64,000 nt of DNA from Streptomyces zhihengii (GCF_016919245.1 NZ_JAFEJA010000001.1:4789501-4853500), one strand, 5' to 3'; positions 33,001-41,683 are shown, counted from the first letter of the stretch. Notes: generated by a model from the sequence alone, not told the origin. Numbers and translations are program-made.

Positions 33001-34122
33001 GTGACCGAGCCACCAGAAGCCCCCGCCGAACCGGCGAAGCCGTCGGTCCCCCCGGCCGCCGCGCCCGCCGCCCCCGCCGAATCGGGGAGCCGCAGTCCGC
33101 TGCCCGTGGCGCAGCGGGCGACGCTCGCCGGTGTCGCCGTGTCCCTGCTGCTGATCCTCGCGATCGTCTTCGGCAGCCGGATGCTGAAGGACTTCGACTC
33201 CGCCCTGCTGCCCTATGCCGTCGCCACCGTCTTCCTCGCCTTCGGTGTCGCCTACCGCTACACGGTCTGGGTCTCCTCTCCGGGCGCGCGCCGGCTCTTC
33301 AAGGAGGGCTGGCGCAGCTTCTTCTCCGCGGCCAACTTCCGCCGGGCCCCGACGGCCCTGCCGAAGATGATCGCCACCTACCTCGGCTTCCAGAAGTTCC
33401 TCGGTGCCAGGTCCCACGCCCGCTGGGCCGCTCACCAGCTCATCTTCTGGGGCTGCGTACTCGCCGCGCTGATCACCTTCCCTCTGACGTGGGGCTGGTT
33501 CACCTTCACCTCCGGCACCGGCTCGGGCCCCGGGTACGAGATGCGCATCTGGGGCCTGAAGGTGCTGGGCTTCGACGCGCTGAACTTCTTCGGCTGGATC
33601 ATGTTCCACGGCCTGGACATCGCCGCGGTCCTCGTCATCCCCGGGGCCTCCTACTTCCTGTGGCGCCGGATGAAGGACCGCGGAGCCATCACCGGCCAGC
33701 GCTTCGCCTACGACCTCGTCCCGCTGATCGCGCTCATCGTCATCTCCGTGACCGGGCTGCTGCTCACGTTCTCGTCGCTCTTCCTGCACGGCGGCGGCTA
33801 CGAGTTCCTCGCGATCCTGCACATGGTGTCGGTGGTCTTCACGCTGATCTACATCCCGTTCGGCAAGTTCTTCCACATCGTCCAGCGGCCGGCCGCGGTG
33901 GGCATGCAGCTGTTCAAGTACACCTCCCGGCAGGAGGACGAGGACTTCGCCTGCCGTCGCTGCGGCCAACCCGTCGACACCACCGCCTACGTCGAGAACC
34001 TCCAGGGCACGATGCGCGACCTGCGGCTCGACTTCGCCGAATGGGCCGAGTACTGCCCCCGCTGCAAGCGCGTGCTCCGCGGCGGCGCGTACCTGACCCA
34101 TGTCAAGAAGGGCTTCAAGTGA
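33001..34122 (+). CDS. NarI/HdrE-like membrane subunit of a molybdoenzyme complex
   Basis: A 373-residue integral membrane protein starting at GTG 33001. A Pro/Ala-rich cytoplasmic N-terminus is followed by about six membrane segments (from residue 40), with His residues in HARWAAHQLIFWGC, MFHGLDIAAVLV and LAILHMVSVVF that could bind haem. The C-terminus carries a zinc-ribbon-like pair, CRRCGQ and CPRCKR, about 45 residues apart. No Shine-Dalgarno is seen; a TAACGT -10-like sequence ends seven bases before GTG, so the mRNA may be leaderless. It overlaps the catalytic subunit gene (GTGA). Electron transfer to or from quinones is inferred. Confidence 0.75.
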   Translation: MTEPPEAPAEPAKPSVPPAAAPAAPAESGSRSPLPVAQRATLAGVAVSLLLILAIVFGSRMLKDFDSALLPYAVATVFLAFGVAYRYTVWVSSPGARRLFKEGWRSFFSAANFRRAPTALPKMIATYLGFQKFLGARSHARWAAHQLIFWGCVLAALITFPLTWGWFTFTSGTGSGPGYEMRIWGLKVLGFDALNFFGWIMFHGLDIAAVLVIPGASYFLWRRMKDRGAITGQRFAYDLVPLIALIVISVTGLLLTFSSLFLHGGGYEFLAILHMVSVVFTLIYIPFGKFFHIVQRPAAVGMQLFKYTSRQEDEDFACRRCGQPVDTTAYVENLQGTMRDLRLDFAEWAEYCPRCKRVLRGGAYLTHVKKGFK

Positions 34123-36431
34123 CCGCCGAGCAGCACCGGGCGCCCGTCCCCCTCGACCCGTCCATCGCGCCGCCGGGCACCCGGAACTTCCGGGACGCCG
34201 GAGGCATCCCGGCCGACCAGTGGCACGCCGACCAGAACGGCGAGACCCTGGTGCCCACCCACTGCTGCTTCTGCGGTGTCCAGTGCGGCATGTATCTCCG
34301 CGTCGACCACGGCGGCAAGGTCTTCGGCGTCGAGCCCCGCAACCACGACATCAACCGCATGCGGCTGTGCCCCAAGGGCATCAACGCCTACCAGCAGGTC
34401 AACCACCCCGACCGGCTGACCGCCCCGCTGATGCGCCGCAGCCGGGACGAACCCTTCCGGGAGACGTCCTGGGAGGAGGCGCTCGACTTCACCGTCTCGG
34501 AGATCCGGCGGATCCAGGACACCTACGGCAAGGACGCCTTCGGGCTGCTCGGCGGCGCCAGCCTGTTCTCCGAGAAGACGTATCTGGTCGGCAAGTTCGC
34601 CCGGGTCGCCCTGCGTACCCGCCATGTCGACTACAACGGCCGGCTGTGCATGGTCTCGGCCGCCGGGGCGAACAAGCTGGCCTTCGGCATCGACCGGGCC
34701 GGCAACCCCTTCTCCGACATCCTCCTCACCGACTGCCTGCTGATCGCCGGCTCCAACGTCGGCGAGTGCTTCCCCGTCATGACCCAGTACGTGTGGGGAG
34801 CCCGGGACCGCGGTGCCTCGCTGATCGTCATCGACCCGCGCGAGACGGCCGTCGCCCGCACCGCCGACATCCATGTGGCACTGAAGCCCGGCACGGACGC
34901 GGCCTTCTTCAACGCCGTGCTCAACGTCGTCGTCGAAGAGGGCCTGACCGACGAGGCGTACCTCGCCGAACACGCCACCGGCTGGGCCGAGGTCCGGGCC
35001 AAGGCGGCCGAGTACCCGCCCTCCCGGGCCGCCGAGATCTGCGGCGTCCCGGCCGAGCAGATCGTGCAGGTCGCCCGGACCTTCGCGGGCGCGGAGAAGG
35101 CCATGGCCTGGCACGCCCGCGGTATCGAGCACCACTCCCAGGGCGTGGAGAACTGCCTGACCGTCATCAACCTCTGCGTCGCCACCGGCCACATCGGCAG
35201 GCCCGGCGCCGGATACGGCACCATCACCGGCCAGGGCAACGGCCAGGGCGGCCGGGAGCACGGACAGAAGTCCGACCTGCTGCCCGGCGGCCGGTCGATC
35301 ATGAACGAGGAGCACCGCCGGCAGATCTGCGAGATCTGGGGCATCGACGAGTCGGACCTCCCGCCCGCCGGCACCTCCATGATGGAGATGGTCTGGCAGA
35401 TGCAGCGCGGGGAGATCCGCGGTCTGATCGGCATCTGCAACAACCCCTTCGTGTCGCTGCCCAACTACCGGGTGGTGAAGGAGGGCTACGACGCCACCGA
35501 GTTCCACGCCCAGTTCGACTTCTTCCTCTCCGAGACCGCCGCCAACGCGCATGTGGTCTTCCCCGTCACCACCTGGGCCGAGGACGAAGGCGTGATGGCG
35601 AACGCCGAGGCCCGGGTGGTCAAGCACAACAAGGCGCAGGAGCCGCCCCCGGGCGTGCGCACCGACACCTGGGTGATGTGCCAGCTCGCCCAGCGGCTCG
35701 GCGCAGGCGACAAGTTCGCCTTCGCCGGCTCCCGGGAGGTCTTCGAGGAGCTGCGGATCGCCTCCGCCGGCACGGTCAACGACTACTACGGCATCACCTA
35801 CGAGCGCCTGGAGGAGACCGGGGGCATCGCCTGGCCCTGCCCGTCCACCGACCACCCCGGCACGCCCCGGCTCTTCGAGGACGGCAGGACGTACCACCCC
35901 GACGGAAAGATCCATCTCCAGGTCGTCGAGTGGCACCCCCCGATGGACCCGTACAGCGACGAGTACCCCATGTCCCTGACCACCGGCCGTACCGTCGCCC
36001 ACTTCCTCTCCGGCAACCAGACCCGCCGGCTGGGAGCCCTCGTGGAGCAGACGCCGCGGCCCTGGGTGGAGGTGCACCCCTCGCTCGGCTTCCGGTCCGG
36101 AGACCCGGTGCGTGTCGTCACCCGGCGCGGCAGCGAGGTCTTCCCCGCCCTCGTCACCGAGGCCATCCGGCCGGACACGGTCTTCGTGCCCTACCACTGG
36201 CCCGTGCCGACCTCCGCGAACGCCCTCACCATCGACGCCCTGGACCCCCGTTCCAAGATTCCCGAGTACAAGGTGTGCGCCTGCCGGGTCGAGGCCGGCG
36301 ACGCGGTCGACCTCGTGCCCGCGCCGCCCGTCGCGCCGGGGCACACGGCCTACCCCGAGACCCAGGTGTCCCGCACCGACCCCCTGCCGCCCACGGCCCC
36401 CCAGGGCCGGGGCACCGCCGAGAGGAGCTGA
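34119..36431 (+). CDS. molybdopterin oxidoreductase catalytic subunit (NapA/Nas/FdhF-like)
   Basis: A 770-residue MopB family enzyme starting at a GTG that overlaps the previous stop. An N-terminal [4Fe-4S] site is formed by Cys49, Cys52, Cys56 and Cys84 (THCCFCGVQCGMY, RLCPKG). Cys177 in NGRLCMVSAA is the likely molybdenum ligand, as in periplasmic and assimilatory nitrate reductases. GSNVGECFPV and the C-terminal MSLTTGRTVAHFLSGNQTRR bind the bis-MGD cofactor. No twin-arginine signal, so it acts in the cytoplasm. Substrate may be nitrate, formate or another small molecule; sequence does not decide. Confidence 0.88.
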   Translation: MTAEQHRAPVPLDPSIAPPGTRNFRDAGGIPADQWHADQNGETLVPTHCCFCGVQCGMYLRVDHGGKVFGVEPRNHDINRMRLCPKGINAYQQVNHPDRLTAPLMRRSRDEPFRETSWEEALDFTVSEIRRIQDTYGKDAFGLLGGASLFSEKTYLVGKFARVALRTRHVDYNGRLCMVSAAGANKLAFGIDRAGNPFSDILLTDCLLIAGSNVGECFPVMTQYVWGARDRGASLIVIDPRETAVARTADIHVALKPGTDAAFFNAVLNVVVEEGLTDEAYLAEHATGWAEVRAKAAEYPPSRAAEICGVPAEQIVQVARTFAGAEKAMAWHARGIEHHSQGVENCLTVINLCVATGHIGRPGAGYGTITGQGNGQGGREHGQKSDLLPGGRSIMNEEHRRQICEIWGIDESDLPPAGTSMMEMVWQMQRGEIRGLIGICNNPFVSLPNYRVVKEGYDATEFHAQFDFFLSETAANAHVVFPVTTWAEDEGVMANAEARVVKHNKAQEPPPGVRTDTWVMCQLAQRLGAGDKFAFAGSREVFEELRIASAGTVNDYYGITYERLEETGGIAWPCPSTDHPGTPRLFEDGRTYHPDGKIHLQVVEWHPPMDPYSDEYPMSLTTGRTVAHFLSGNQTRRLGALVEQTPRPWVEVHPSLGFRSGDPVRVVTRRGSEVFPALVTEAIRPDTVFVPYHWPVPTSANALTIDALDPRSKIPEYKVCACRVEAGDAVDLVPAPPVAPGHTAYPETQVSRTDPLPPTAPQGRGTAERS

Positions 36432-36439
36432 GGCCGGTC

Positions 36440-37039
36440 ATGATGGGCAGAACGATCTTCATCGACCCCGGGCGGTGCATCGGCTGCCAGGCCTGCGTGT
36501 CCGCCTGCCGCGAGTGCGACTCGCACCGCGGCAAGTCCATGATCCACCTCGACTATCCCGACGAGGGCCACACGGTCGCCTCCCTTCCGACGGTCTGCAT
36601 GCACTGCGAGGACCCGGTCGCCCCCTGCGCCGAGGTGTGTCCGGCCGACGCGATCCTGGTCACCGCCGACGGAGTGGTCCAGCAGGCCGACACCACCCGC
36701 TGCATCGGCTGCGCGAACTGTGTGAACGCCTGCCCCTTCGGGGTACCGAAGATCGACCTCCAGGCGAAGCTCCAGATGAAGTGCAACCTCTGCTACGACC
36801 GCACGGCCTACGGCCTCGCTCCCATGTGCGCCACCGTCTGCCCCACCGGCGCGCTCTTCTACGGCACGGTCGAGGAACTCCAGGCGGAGCGCCCCGGCGT
36901 CCAGGTCGCCGACTCCTTCACCTTCGGCGACGTCGTGGTGAAGACGGGCGTCGCCATGGTGGTGCCCGCGGACAAGGTCCAGTGGCCCGTGCCCGGAGGG
37001 CTGCCCATCGTCCAGATCAACGGAGCCGATGTCACATGA
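36440..37039 (+). CDS. 4Fe-4S ferredoxin-type electron transfer subunit
   Basis: A 199-residue protein with four cysteine clusters: CIGCQACVSACREC, CMHC...CAEVCPADAI, CIGCANCVNACPFGVPK and CNLC...CATVCPTGALFYG. This is the DmsB/NrfC/FdhB type that carries four [4Fe-4S] centres and links a molybdopterin subunit to a membrane partner. Starts with two ATG codons (36440, 36443) behind GAGGAG. Its stop overlaps the Rieske gene (ATGA). Confidence 0.92.
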   Translation: MMGRTIFIDPGRCIGCQACVSACRECDSHRGKSMIHLDYPDEGHTVASLPTVCMHCEDPVAPCAEVCPADAILVTADGVVQQADTTRCIGCANCVNACPFGVPKIDLQAKLQMKCNLCYDRTAYGLAPMCATVCPTGALFYGTVEELQAERPGVQVADSFTFGDVVVKTGVAMVVPADKVQWPVPGGLPIVQINGADVT

Positions 37040-37812
37040 GCGTCACCCAGCAGCCCGCAGCGGGCGACTCCGCGCCGGACGCGGCCCAGGAGGCGCTCCA
37101 CGACAGGATCGCCGCCGACGCCCTCACCACCCGCCGGGACTACCTCCGTATCGTCGCCACCGTCTCGGGCGGTCTGGCCGTCGGCGGCATCGGTGTGGCG
37201 GGCGGCGTGCTGCACCGCCACGGCGACAACGACGAACTGCCCCGGCCGAAGAAGATCGCCGAGAGTCTCGCCCCCGGTGAGTCGCTCGCCTTCCGGTACC
37301 CGGGCGAGGACGACCGGGCCGTGGCCGTACGGCTCATGGACGGCACGCTCGTCGGATACTCGGCCATCTGCACCCATCTGGCCTGCGCCGTGCTCTGGCG
37401 CGCGGACCGGGGCCCGGAGGGAGAGCTCCTCTGCCCGTGCCACGAGGGCGTCTTCGACGTCCGCACGGGGGAGGTGACGGCGGGCCCTCCGCCGCGCCCG
37501 CTGCCGAAGGTGATCGTCGACGAGGACGCCGACGGTGCCGTCTGGGCGCTGGCCACCGTGCGGTCGGGGGAGACCGACCGCGACGCATGGTGCCGGCAGT
37601 TCGCCGAGCGCGATCCGGAGCGGGCGGAACTGCTGGAATGCCCCGGAGTCAGCGCGTCTCGGACCCGGGCCGGCACCCGGGACGCCGGCGTGCCCCGCTG
37701 GGGCGCACGGAACGGGGGCCCCTCGTCCCCGACCGCCAGGCGGCCGGGGAGCGCGGCGCCGGGCACCTCGTCGCCGGGCGGCCGGGACAAGCGGACCGGG
37801 GAGGGCACATGA
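37036..37812 (+). CDS. Rieske [2Fe-2S] subunit with twin-arginine-like membrane anchor
   Basis: A 258-residue protein. Residues 33-60 are TTRRDYLRIVATVSGGLAVG followed by Gly-rich hydrophobic sequence, like a Tat-type uncleaved anchor. The Rieske motifs are CTHLACAVLW (about residue 115) and CPCHEGVFD. The C-terminal 60 residues are Pro/Gly/Arg-rich and disordered. It is coupled by ATGA overlaps to the ferredoxin gene before and the small membrane gene after. Rieske partners are unusual for NapA-like enzymes. Confidence 0.88.
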   Translation: MSVTQQPAAGDSAPDAAQEALHDRIAADALTTRRDYLRIVATVSGGLAVGGIGVAGGVLHRHGDNDELPRPKKIAESLAPGESLAFRYPGEDDRAVAVRLMDGTLVGYSAICTHLACAVLWRADRGPEGELLCPCHEGVFDVRTGEVTAGPPPRPLPKVIVDEDADGAVWALATVRSGETDRDAWCRQFAERDPERAELLECPGVSASRTRAGTRDAGVPRWGARNGGPSSPTARRPGSAAPGTSSPGGRDKRTGEGT

Positions 37813-38243
37813 GCCACGCCGCGGACCCGGGCGGGCCCGTCGGCCCCGACGGGCCGACCCACCACGGCGACGGACCGCTGCTGCCCGCCGCGGGCGATGC
37901 CCCCGTCTACCGGCCGGGCAGTGCCGACCCCCGGCTCAACCGGCCCCTCCACGAGCGGTATCCGCAGATCCGGCCCACGAGCGGCTATGGGGACCCCAGG
38001 GTCACCCGTACCGGGCCGGGGCCGGGAGCGGGCAGCGAGCAGGAGCCCGAGCGGGCCGCCCGCCTCAACGCGCGGATCGCGCTCGCGTGCACGGTGGTCA
38101 TCGGCCAGCTCTGGGGCCTGACGATCATCGTCAACGAGTGGATGCAGGGGGACACCGGCACCGCCTGGTGGGGTGCGGGCTTCCTGTGTCTTTCGTTCCT
38201 GGTGGTTCTGGCGCTGTGGTGGGTCGACCCCAAGGACCGTTGA
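37809..38243 (+). CDS. small two-helix membrane protein of the molybdoenzyme operon
   Basis: A 144-residue protein whose ATG overlaps the Rieske stop. The first 85 residues are Pro/Gly-rich and polar, ending in a charged helix (PERAARLNARIALACTVVIG); two hydrophobic helices follow (about 90-108 and 118-137). It probably helps anchor or assemble the complex. It is the last gene of the operon. Confidence 0.65.
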   Translation: MSHAADPGGPVGPDGPTHHGDGPLLPAAGDAPVYRPGSADPRLNRPLHERYPQIRPTSGYGDPRVTRTGPGPGAGSEQEPERAARLNARIALACTVVIGQLWGLTIIVNEWMQGDTGTAWWGAGFLCLSFLVVLALWWVDPKDR

Positions 38244-38276
38244 CCCGGGGGGCCGGGGCGGCCGTACCCTGGAGGC

Positions 38277-38480
38277 ATGAGCACCGCCCCCGCCCCCGGT
38301 CCGCGAGACGCGAAGCAGCCGGGCAGGCCGCAACCGAAGCCTGCGCTGGTCTTCGACGATCCGCTGGACCAGCAGTCCGCGGACGACACGGACCGCGGGT
38401 GGGGTGAGCGGCCTCATGGCTCCGACAGCGCCGCCGATCTCGCGCGCTTCCTCGACGAGAAGCCGCCCCACCACATCTGA
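38277..38480 (+). CDS. small conserved-type hydrophilic protein
   Basis: A 67-residue, Pro/Asp-rich, apparently disordered protein with no cysteine or membrane segment. ATG 38277 follows CCCTGGAGG at ideal spacing. It lies 33 bases after the molybdoenzyme operon and before a perfect hairpin terminator, so it may be co-transcribed. Function unknown. Confidence 0.6.
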   Translation: MSTAPAPGPRDAKQPGRPQPKPALVFDDPLDQQSADDTDRGWGERPHGSDSAADLARFLDEKPPHHI

Positions 38481-38493
38481 CAGCGGCCGCCGG

Positions 38494-38532
38494 GCGGCCG
38501 GCTCCGGGCCTCGAAGATCTGGAGCCGGCCGC
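38494..38532. terminator. 12-bp perfect hairpin, bidirectional terminator
   Basis: GCGGCCGGCTCC and GGAGCCGGCCGC with a 15-base loop lie between the small + strand gene and the convergent mscL gene. Confidence 0.7.
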
Positions 38533-38617
38533 TCCGTGCGTGAGGCCGGTCGCGGCCCTGAGGCCGGCGGCGGCCCCGCGATCAGCCGCGGGCCCGAAGC
38601 CTGCGGCCTCTCCGAGA

Positions 38618-39124
38618 TCAGCCGCGGTCCTGCGGCGGTGCGGAGGGGCCGCCCGCGAGGCCGGAGCCACCGGCGGAGCGCTGTGCGACGACCGCGTCGC
38701 GGATCTCCTTCAACACCTCCAGCTCGGTCACCTCCAGCGTCTCCTTCACGCCTTCCTTCGCCCTGCGCTGCGCCTCCCGGCGGGCCAGGTACTTGGCCAT
38801 CGGAAGCACCATCAGGAAGTACACGACGGCCGCCGTGATGAGGAACTGAAGGGTCGCGCCGAGGACCGAGCCCCACGCGATCTGGATGCCTTCCATCTCG
38901 CCGTCCGCACCGACCCGGCACGGCGCCTTCAGACACGACGTGTAGGAGTCCAGGTCCTTCGTGCCGAACGCTCCGACAAGCGGGTTGATCACACCCTTCA
39001 CCACCGCGTTCACGATGTTGGTGAAGGCGGCACCGATCACGACGGCGACCGCGAGGTCGATCACGTTTCCACGCATCAGGAAGGCCTTGAAGCCTTCGAG
39101 CAGACTCGGCTTGCTCTCGCTCAC
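38618..39124 (-). CDS. mscL: large-conductance mechanosensitive channel MscL
   Basis: A 168-residue protein from GTG 39124, chosen because AGAGG precedes it; an ATG 18 bases upstream has no site. TM1 is at FKAFLMRGNVIDLAVAVVIGAAFTNIVNAV-type sequence (residues about 11-40) and TM2 at LQFLITAAVVYFLMVLPMAK, with the conserved AFLMRGNVIDLAVAV and cytoplasmic helix at the end. The periplasmic loop holds two cysteines (SCLKAPC). It opens under membrane tension and protects against hypo-osmotic shock. In M. tuberculosis mscL (Rv0985c) lies in the same neighbourhood. Confidence 0.95.
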   Translation of the reverse strand: MSESKPSLLEGFKAFLMRGNVIDLAVAVVIGAAFTNIVNAVVKGVINPLVGAFGTKDLDSYTSCLKAPCRVGADGEMEGIQIAWGSVLGATLQFLITAAVVYFLMVLPMAKYLARREAQRRAKEGVKETLEVTELEVLKEIRDAVVAQRSAGGSGLAGGPSAPPQDRG

Positions 39125-39210
39125 GAATGAGCCTCTTTTCACATGTGCTGTTGGGGAGGGGGACAGTTGCGCAACCTACGGCAGCACCCTGTCGCCCTGT
39201 CCAATCCACA

Positions 39211-39260
39211 GCCGTGAAGAGGTGACCTGACAATACGTCAGTACGAGTCACGGCCTTTTT
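39211..39260 (+). terminator. hairpin with T-tract (+ strand), between mscL and the SAF gene
   Basis: GCCGTGA and TCACGGC form the outer stem with an inner CTGAC/GTCAG; CTTTTT follows on the + strand. The neighbouring genes run on the - strand, so its use is unclear. Confidence 0.35.
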
Positions 39261-39262
39261 CG

Positions 39263-40087
39263 TCAGCACACCGTCACCGCCAGTCGTGACGTGGCCCCGG
39301 CTCCCGCGAGCGCCGTGGCGGTCGTGCGCGGGACGGAGAGCACCACCAGCGCTCCGGCCTCCGGGGAGCCGTCACCGGTCTCCGGCACCTCGGTGACCCG
39401 GACACAGGACGCCACGATCTCGGCGGGCGGCTCGTCGCCAGCGACGGACTCCGCCGCGGCGATCACATCGACCCTGTCGCCGGGGCGCAGCAGACGCACC
39501 GTCGCCGCGTCCGCGATGCGCACGGCGGCGGACACCAACTGCTCGCCCGCCTGCGGCTTCCGCGCCGATGCGGGTGCCGATGCCGGTGCGGCGGCGGTGG
39601 GCGCGGGTGCTCCCGGGCCCCTGGCCTCCGCGCCGCCGTCGTCGGCGCCGTGGGCGGTGGACGCGGCCAGCGCGGCCGCGGTGACGGCGAGACCCGCGGC
39701 CATCGCCCGGCGCTGCCTGCGCAGCGCGCGCTGAAGCCGCAGGGCACTGCCTCGGACCTTGAGCGGCTCGAAGGGCGGAACGCCCTGGAGCTGCGGGGCG
39801 TCGTGATCCGGCGGTGCACAGCTCGGGGAGTGGCCGCCCGTGCGCCGCCGACCGGCCGGGACCGGCCCCGTGGCGCCGCCGGCCGGGGCTGCGGCGGAGG
39901 GGAAGCCCGAGGGCGAGGAAGGGGCGGAGGCGAGGTCCGACGGCGAGGAGCCGGTGGAGGCGAACGTGTCGGGGAAACCCGAGGACGTGGAGCCGGCCGG
40001 AGGGGCCGTGGTGGAGAAGTCCGTGGCCGAGGCCTCGGCGGAGGGATCCGCGGTGGCCGGGAACGGGGGATGGGTCGGGAGTGCCAT
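39263..40087 (-). CDS. SAF-domain (RcpC/CpaB-like) membrane-anchored protein
   Basis: A 274-residue protein from ATG 40087. The first 110 residues are Ser/Pro/Thr-rich and disordered; a basic segment (RLQRALRRQRRAMAAG) precedes one hydrophobic helix (about 135-152). After an Ala/Pro linker comes a SAF-type domain (about 175-274): GEQLVSAAVRIADAATV, LLRPGDRVDVIAAA, and C-terminal LAGAGATSRLAVTVC. This resembles the pilus-assembly CpaB/RcpC domain. Streptomyces has many such proteins of unknown role; none of the other pilus genes are here. Confidence 0.8.
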   Translation of the reverse strand: MALPTHPPFPATADPSAEASATDFSTTAPPAGSTSSGFPDTFASTGSSPSDLASAPSSPSGFPSAAAPAGGATGPVPAGRRRTGGHSPSCAPPDHDAPQLQGVPPFEPLKVRGSALRLQRALRRQRRAMAAGLAVTAAALAASTAHGADDGGAEARGPGAPAPTAAAPASAPASARKPQAGEQLVSAAVRIADAATVRLLRPGDRVDVIAAAESVAGDEPPAEIVASCVRVTEVPETGDGSPEAGALVVLSVPRTTATALAGAGATSRLAVTVC

Positions 40088-40229
40088 GTCGGTGGACCGC
40101 CTGTCGTGAGTGGGGACCGGGCCTGCCGCCCGTGTCCTGCACCGCTCACGATCCCGGTTCCCCGAAGCGCCCGCCGGGGCCTGTGGACAGGCCCCGGCTT
40201 GTGGACAACTCCGCCACCCGCAAGGGTGA

Positions 40230-41105
40230 TCAGGGCAGTTCGATGCCCAGGTCCGCACCCGCCAGGGCGTTTCCGCACGGACAGTCCCGTCCGTCGCCGG
40301 CCGGCAGGGCGGCGACCGCGTCGAACAGGACGTTCCGCAGCCGGTCGACATTGGACGCGAATACCGCGAGGACCTCCTCGTGGGAGACGCCCTCACCGGC
40401 CTCGGCACCCGCGTCCAGGTCCGTCACCAGCGTGATCGACGTGTAGCAGAGCTCCAGCTCACGGGCGAGCACCGCCTCGGGGTGCCCCGTCATGCCGACC
40501 ACCGACCAGCCCATCGCCGCGTGCCAGCGGGACTCGGCGCGGGTCGAGAACCGCGGGCCCTCGACGACCACCAGGGTGCCCCCGTCGACGGGCTCCCAGT
40601 CGCGGCCCCGGGCCGCGTCGAGGGCGGCCTTGCGCCCGCGGGGGCAGTACGGGTCCGCGGGGGAGACGTGGACGACGTTGGGGACGGCGCCGGAGGGCAG
40701 CGGCAGGCCGTCGAAGTAGCTCTGCGCGCGGGCCTTGGTCCGGTCGACGAACTGGTCGGGCACCAGCAGGGTGCCGGGCCCGTACTCCGGCCGCAGTCCG
40801 CCGACCGCGCACGGCCCGAGGACCTGGCGGACGCCGACCGACCGTAGCGCCCACAGGTTGGCGCGGTAGTTGATCCGGTGCGGCGGCAGATGGTGGGAGC
40901 GTCCGTGGCGGGGGAGGAAGGCCACCTTGCGGCCGGCGACCTCGCCGAGGAAGAGGGAGTCACTGGGAGGGCCGTACGGCGTCTCGACCTGGACCTCGGT
41001 GACGTTCTCCAGGAAGGAGTAGAAGCCCGAGCCGCCGATGACCCCGATCTCCGCGGAGCCGGGACGGGGGTCTGTGCCGGAGTCTGCGTTCGCGTTGGTC
41101 GCCAT
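40230..41105 (-). CDS. mtnP: S-methyl-5'-thioadenosine phosphorylase
   Basis: A 291-residue purine nucleoside phosphorylase family enzyme. Motifs: IGVIGGSGFYSF, phosphate-binding region FLPRHGRSHHLPPHRINYRA, and substrate region VVVEGPRFSTRAESRWHAAMG, then VVGMTGHPEAVLARELELCY. It splits methylthioadenosine (from polyamine or ethylene-type reactions) into adenine and methylthioribose-1-phosphate. ATG 41105 is used; a GTG nine bases upstream is possible. An inosine-specific relative (MTIP) cannot be excluded from sequence. Confidence 0.88.
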   Translation of the reverse strand: MATNANADSGTDPRPGSAEIGVIGGSGFYSFLENVTEVQVETPYGPPSDSLFLGEVAGRKVAFLPRHGRSHHLPPHRINYRANLWALRSVGVRQVLGPCAVGGLRPEYGPGTLLVPDQFVDRTKARAQSYFDGLPLPSGAVPNVVHVSPADPYCPRGRKAALDAARGRDWEPVDGGTLVVVEGPRFSTRAESRWHAAMGWSVVGMTGHPEAVLARELELCYTSITLVTDLDAGAEAGEGVSHEEVLAVFASNVDRLRNVLFDAVAALPAGDGRDCPCGNALAGADLGIELP

Positions 41106-41294
41106 GGCCGTCACAGTAGCCGCAGTGGATCACCCTGCGGACGGTGCCGGGGGAGGTCGCGGCGGACCGCGCCGCGCGGTCGGCCGAGAGGGCCGCGTGC
41201 CCGTGTCGGCGGGAGGTGCCGGGAAACGCCGAGGACCCCGCCGTGGCAGGGCCACGGCGGGGTCCTCGGACCAGGTGTCCGGGGAGCCGCTCAA

Positions 41295-41615
41295 TCAGGC
41301 GGCGGAGCCCGAGGAGCTGGACGTGCTCGAGGAGGAGGTGGTCGACGAGGCGGCCGGCGCGGCGGCGGGCTTCGTGTCCGACGACTTGGTGTCCGCGGAC
41401 TTCGACGACGACGACGCCGGCGAGCTGCTGGACGAGGCGCCACGGCTGTCGTTGCGGTAGAAGCCGGAGCCCTTGAAGACGATGCCGACCGCGGAGAACA
41501 CCTTCTTGAGGCGTCCGTTGCAGTTGGGGCACTCGGTCAGGGCGTCGTCGGTGAACTTCTGCACCGCCTCGAGGCCCTCGCCGCATTCGGTGCACTGGTA
41601 CTGGTAGGTCGGCAC
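41295..41615 (-). CDS. FmdB-family zinc ribbon protein, Ruc-like chaperone
   Basis: A 106-residue protein starting at GTG 41615 behind AGGAGG. Cys8, Cys11, Cys29 and Cys32 (YQCTECG, ECPNCNG) form the FmdB zinc ribbon; VFSAVGIVFKGSGFYRND is the family core. The C-terminal 45 residues are a disordered Ser/Ala/Thr/Lys tail. In M. tuberculosis the related Rv0991c (Ruc) is a redox-regulated, HrcA-controlled chaperone next to the 5-FCL and galU genes, like the genes here. A CIRCE-like element lies 12 bases before the start. Ruc identity is inferred from family, context and this element. Confidence 0.85.
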   Translation of the reverse strand: MPTYQYQCTECGEGLEAVQKFTDDALTECPNCNGRLKKVFSAVGIVFKGSGFYRNDSRGASSSSSPASSSSKSADTKSSDTKPAAAPAASSTTSSSSTSSSSGSAA

Positions 41616-41626
41616 TTGTCTTCCTC

Positions 41627-41653
41627 CTGGCACTCTCACTCGATGAGTGCTAA
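41627..41653 (-). promoter_or_regulatory. CIRCE-like element (HrcA operator)
   Basis: On the - strand the sequence is TTAGCACTC-N9-GAGTGCCAG, against the CIRCE consensus TTAGCACTC-N9-GAGTGCTAA: 16 of 18 arm bases match with the exact 9-base spacer. It lies directly before the ribosome binding site of the FmdB/Ruc-like gene, the usual place for CIRCE. Confidence 0.8.
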
Positions 41654-41683
41654 CGACGGTCCATAGTGACGTATTCCGCTGGA

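Noticed and set aside
32832..34118. N-terminal extension of the molybdopterin subunit by 430 codons
   Set aside because: It is out of frame with the clear membrane subunit gene; the GTGA overlap at 34119 is the real start.
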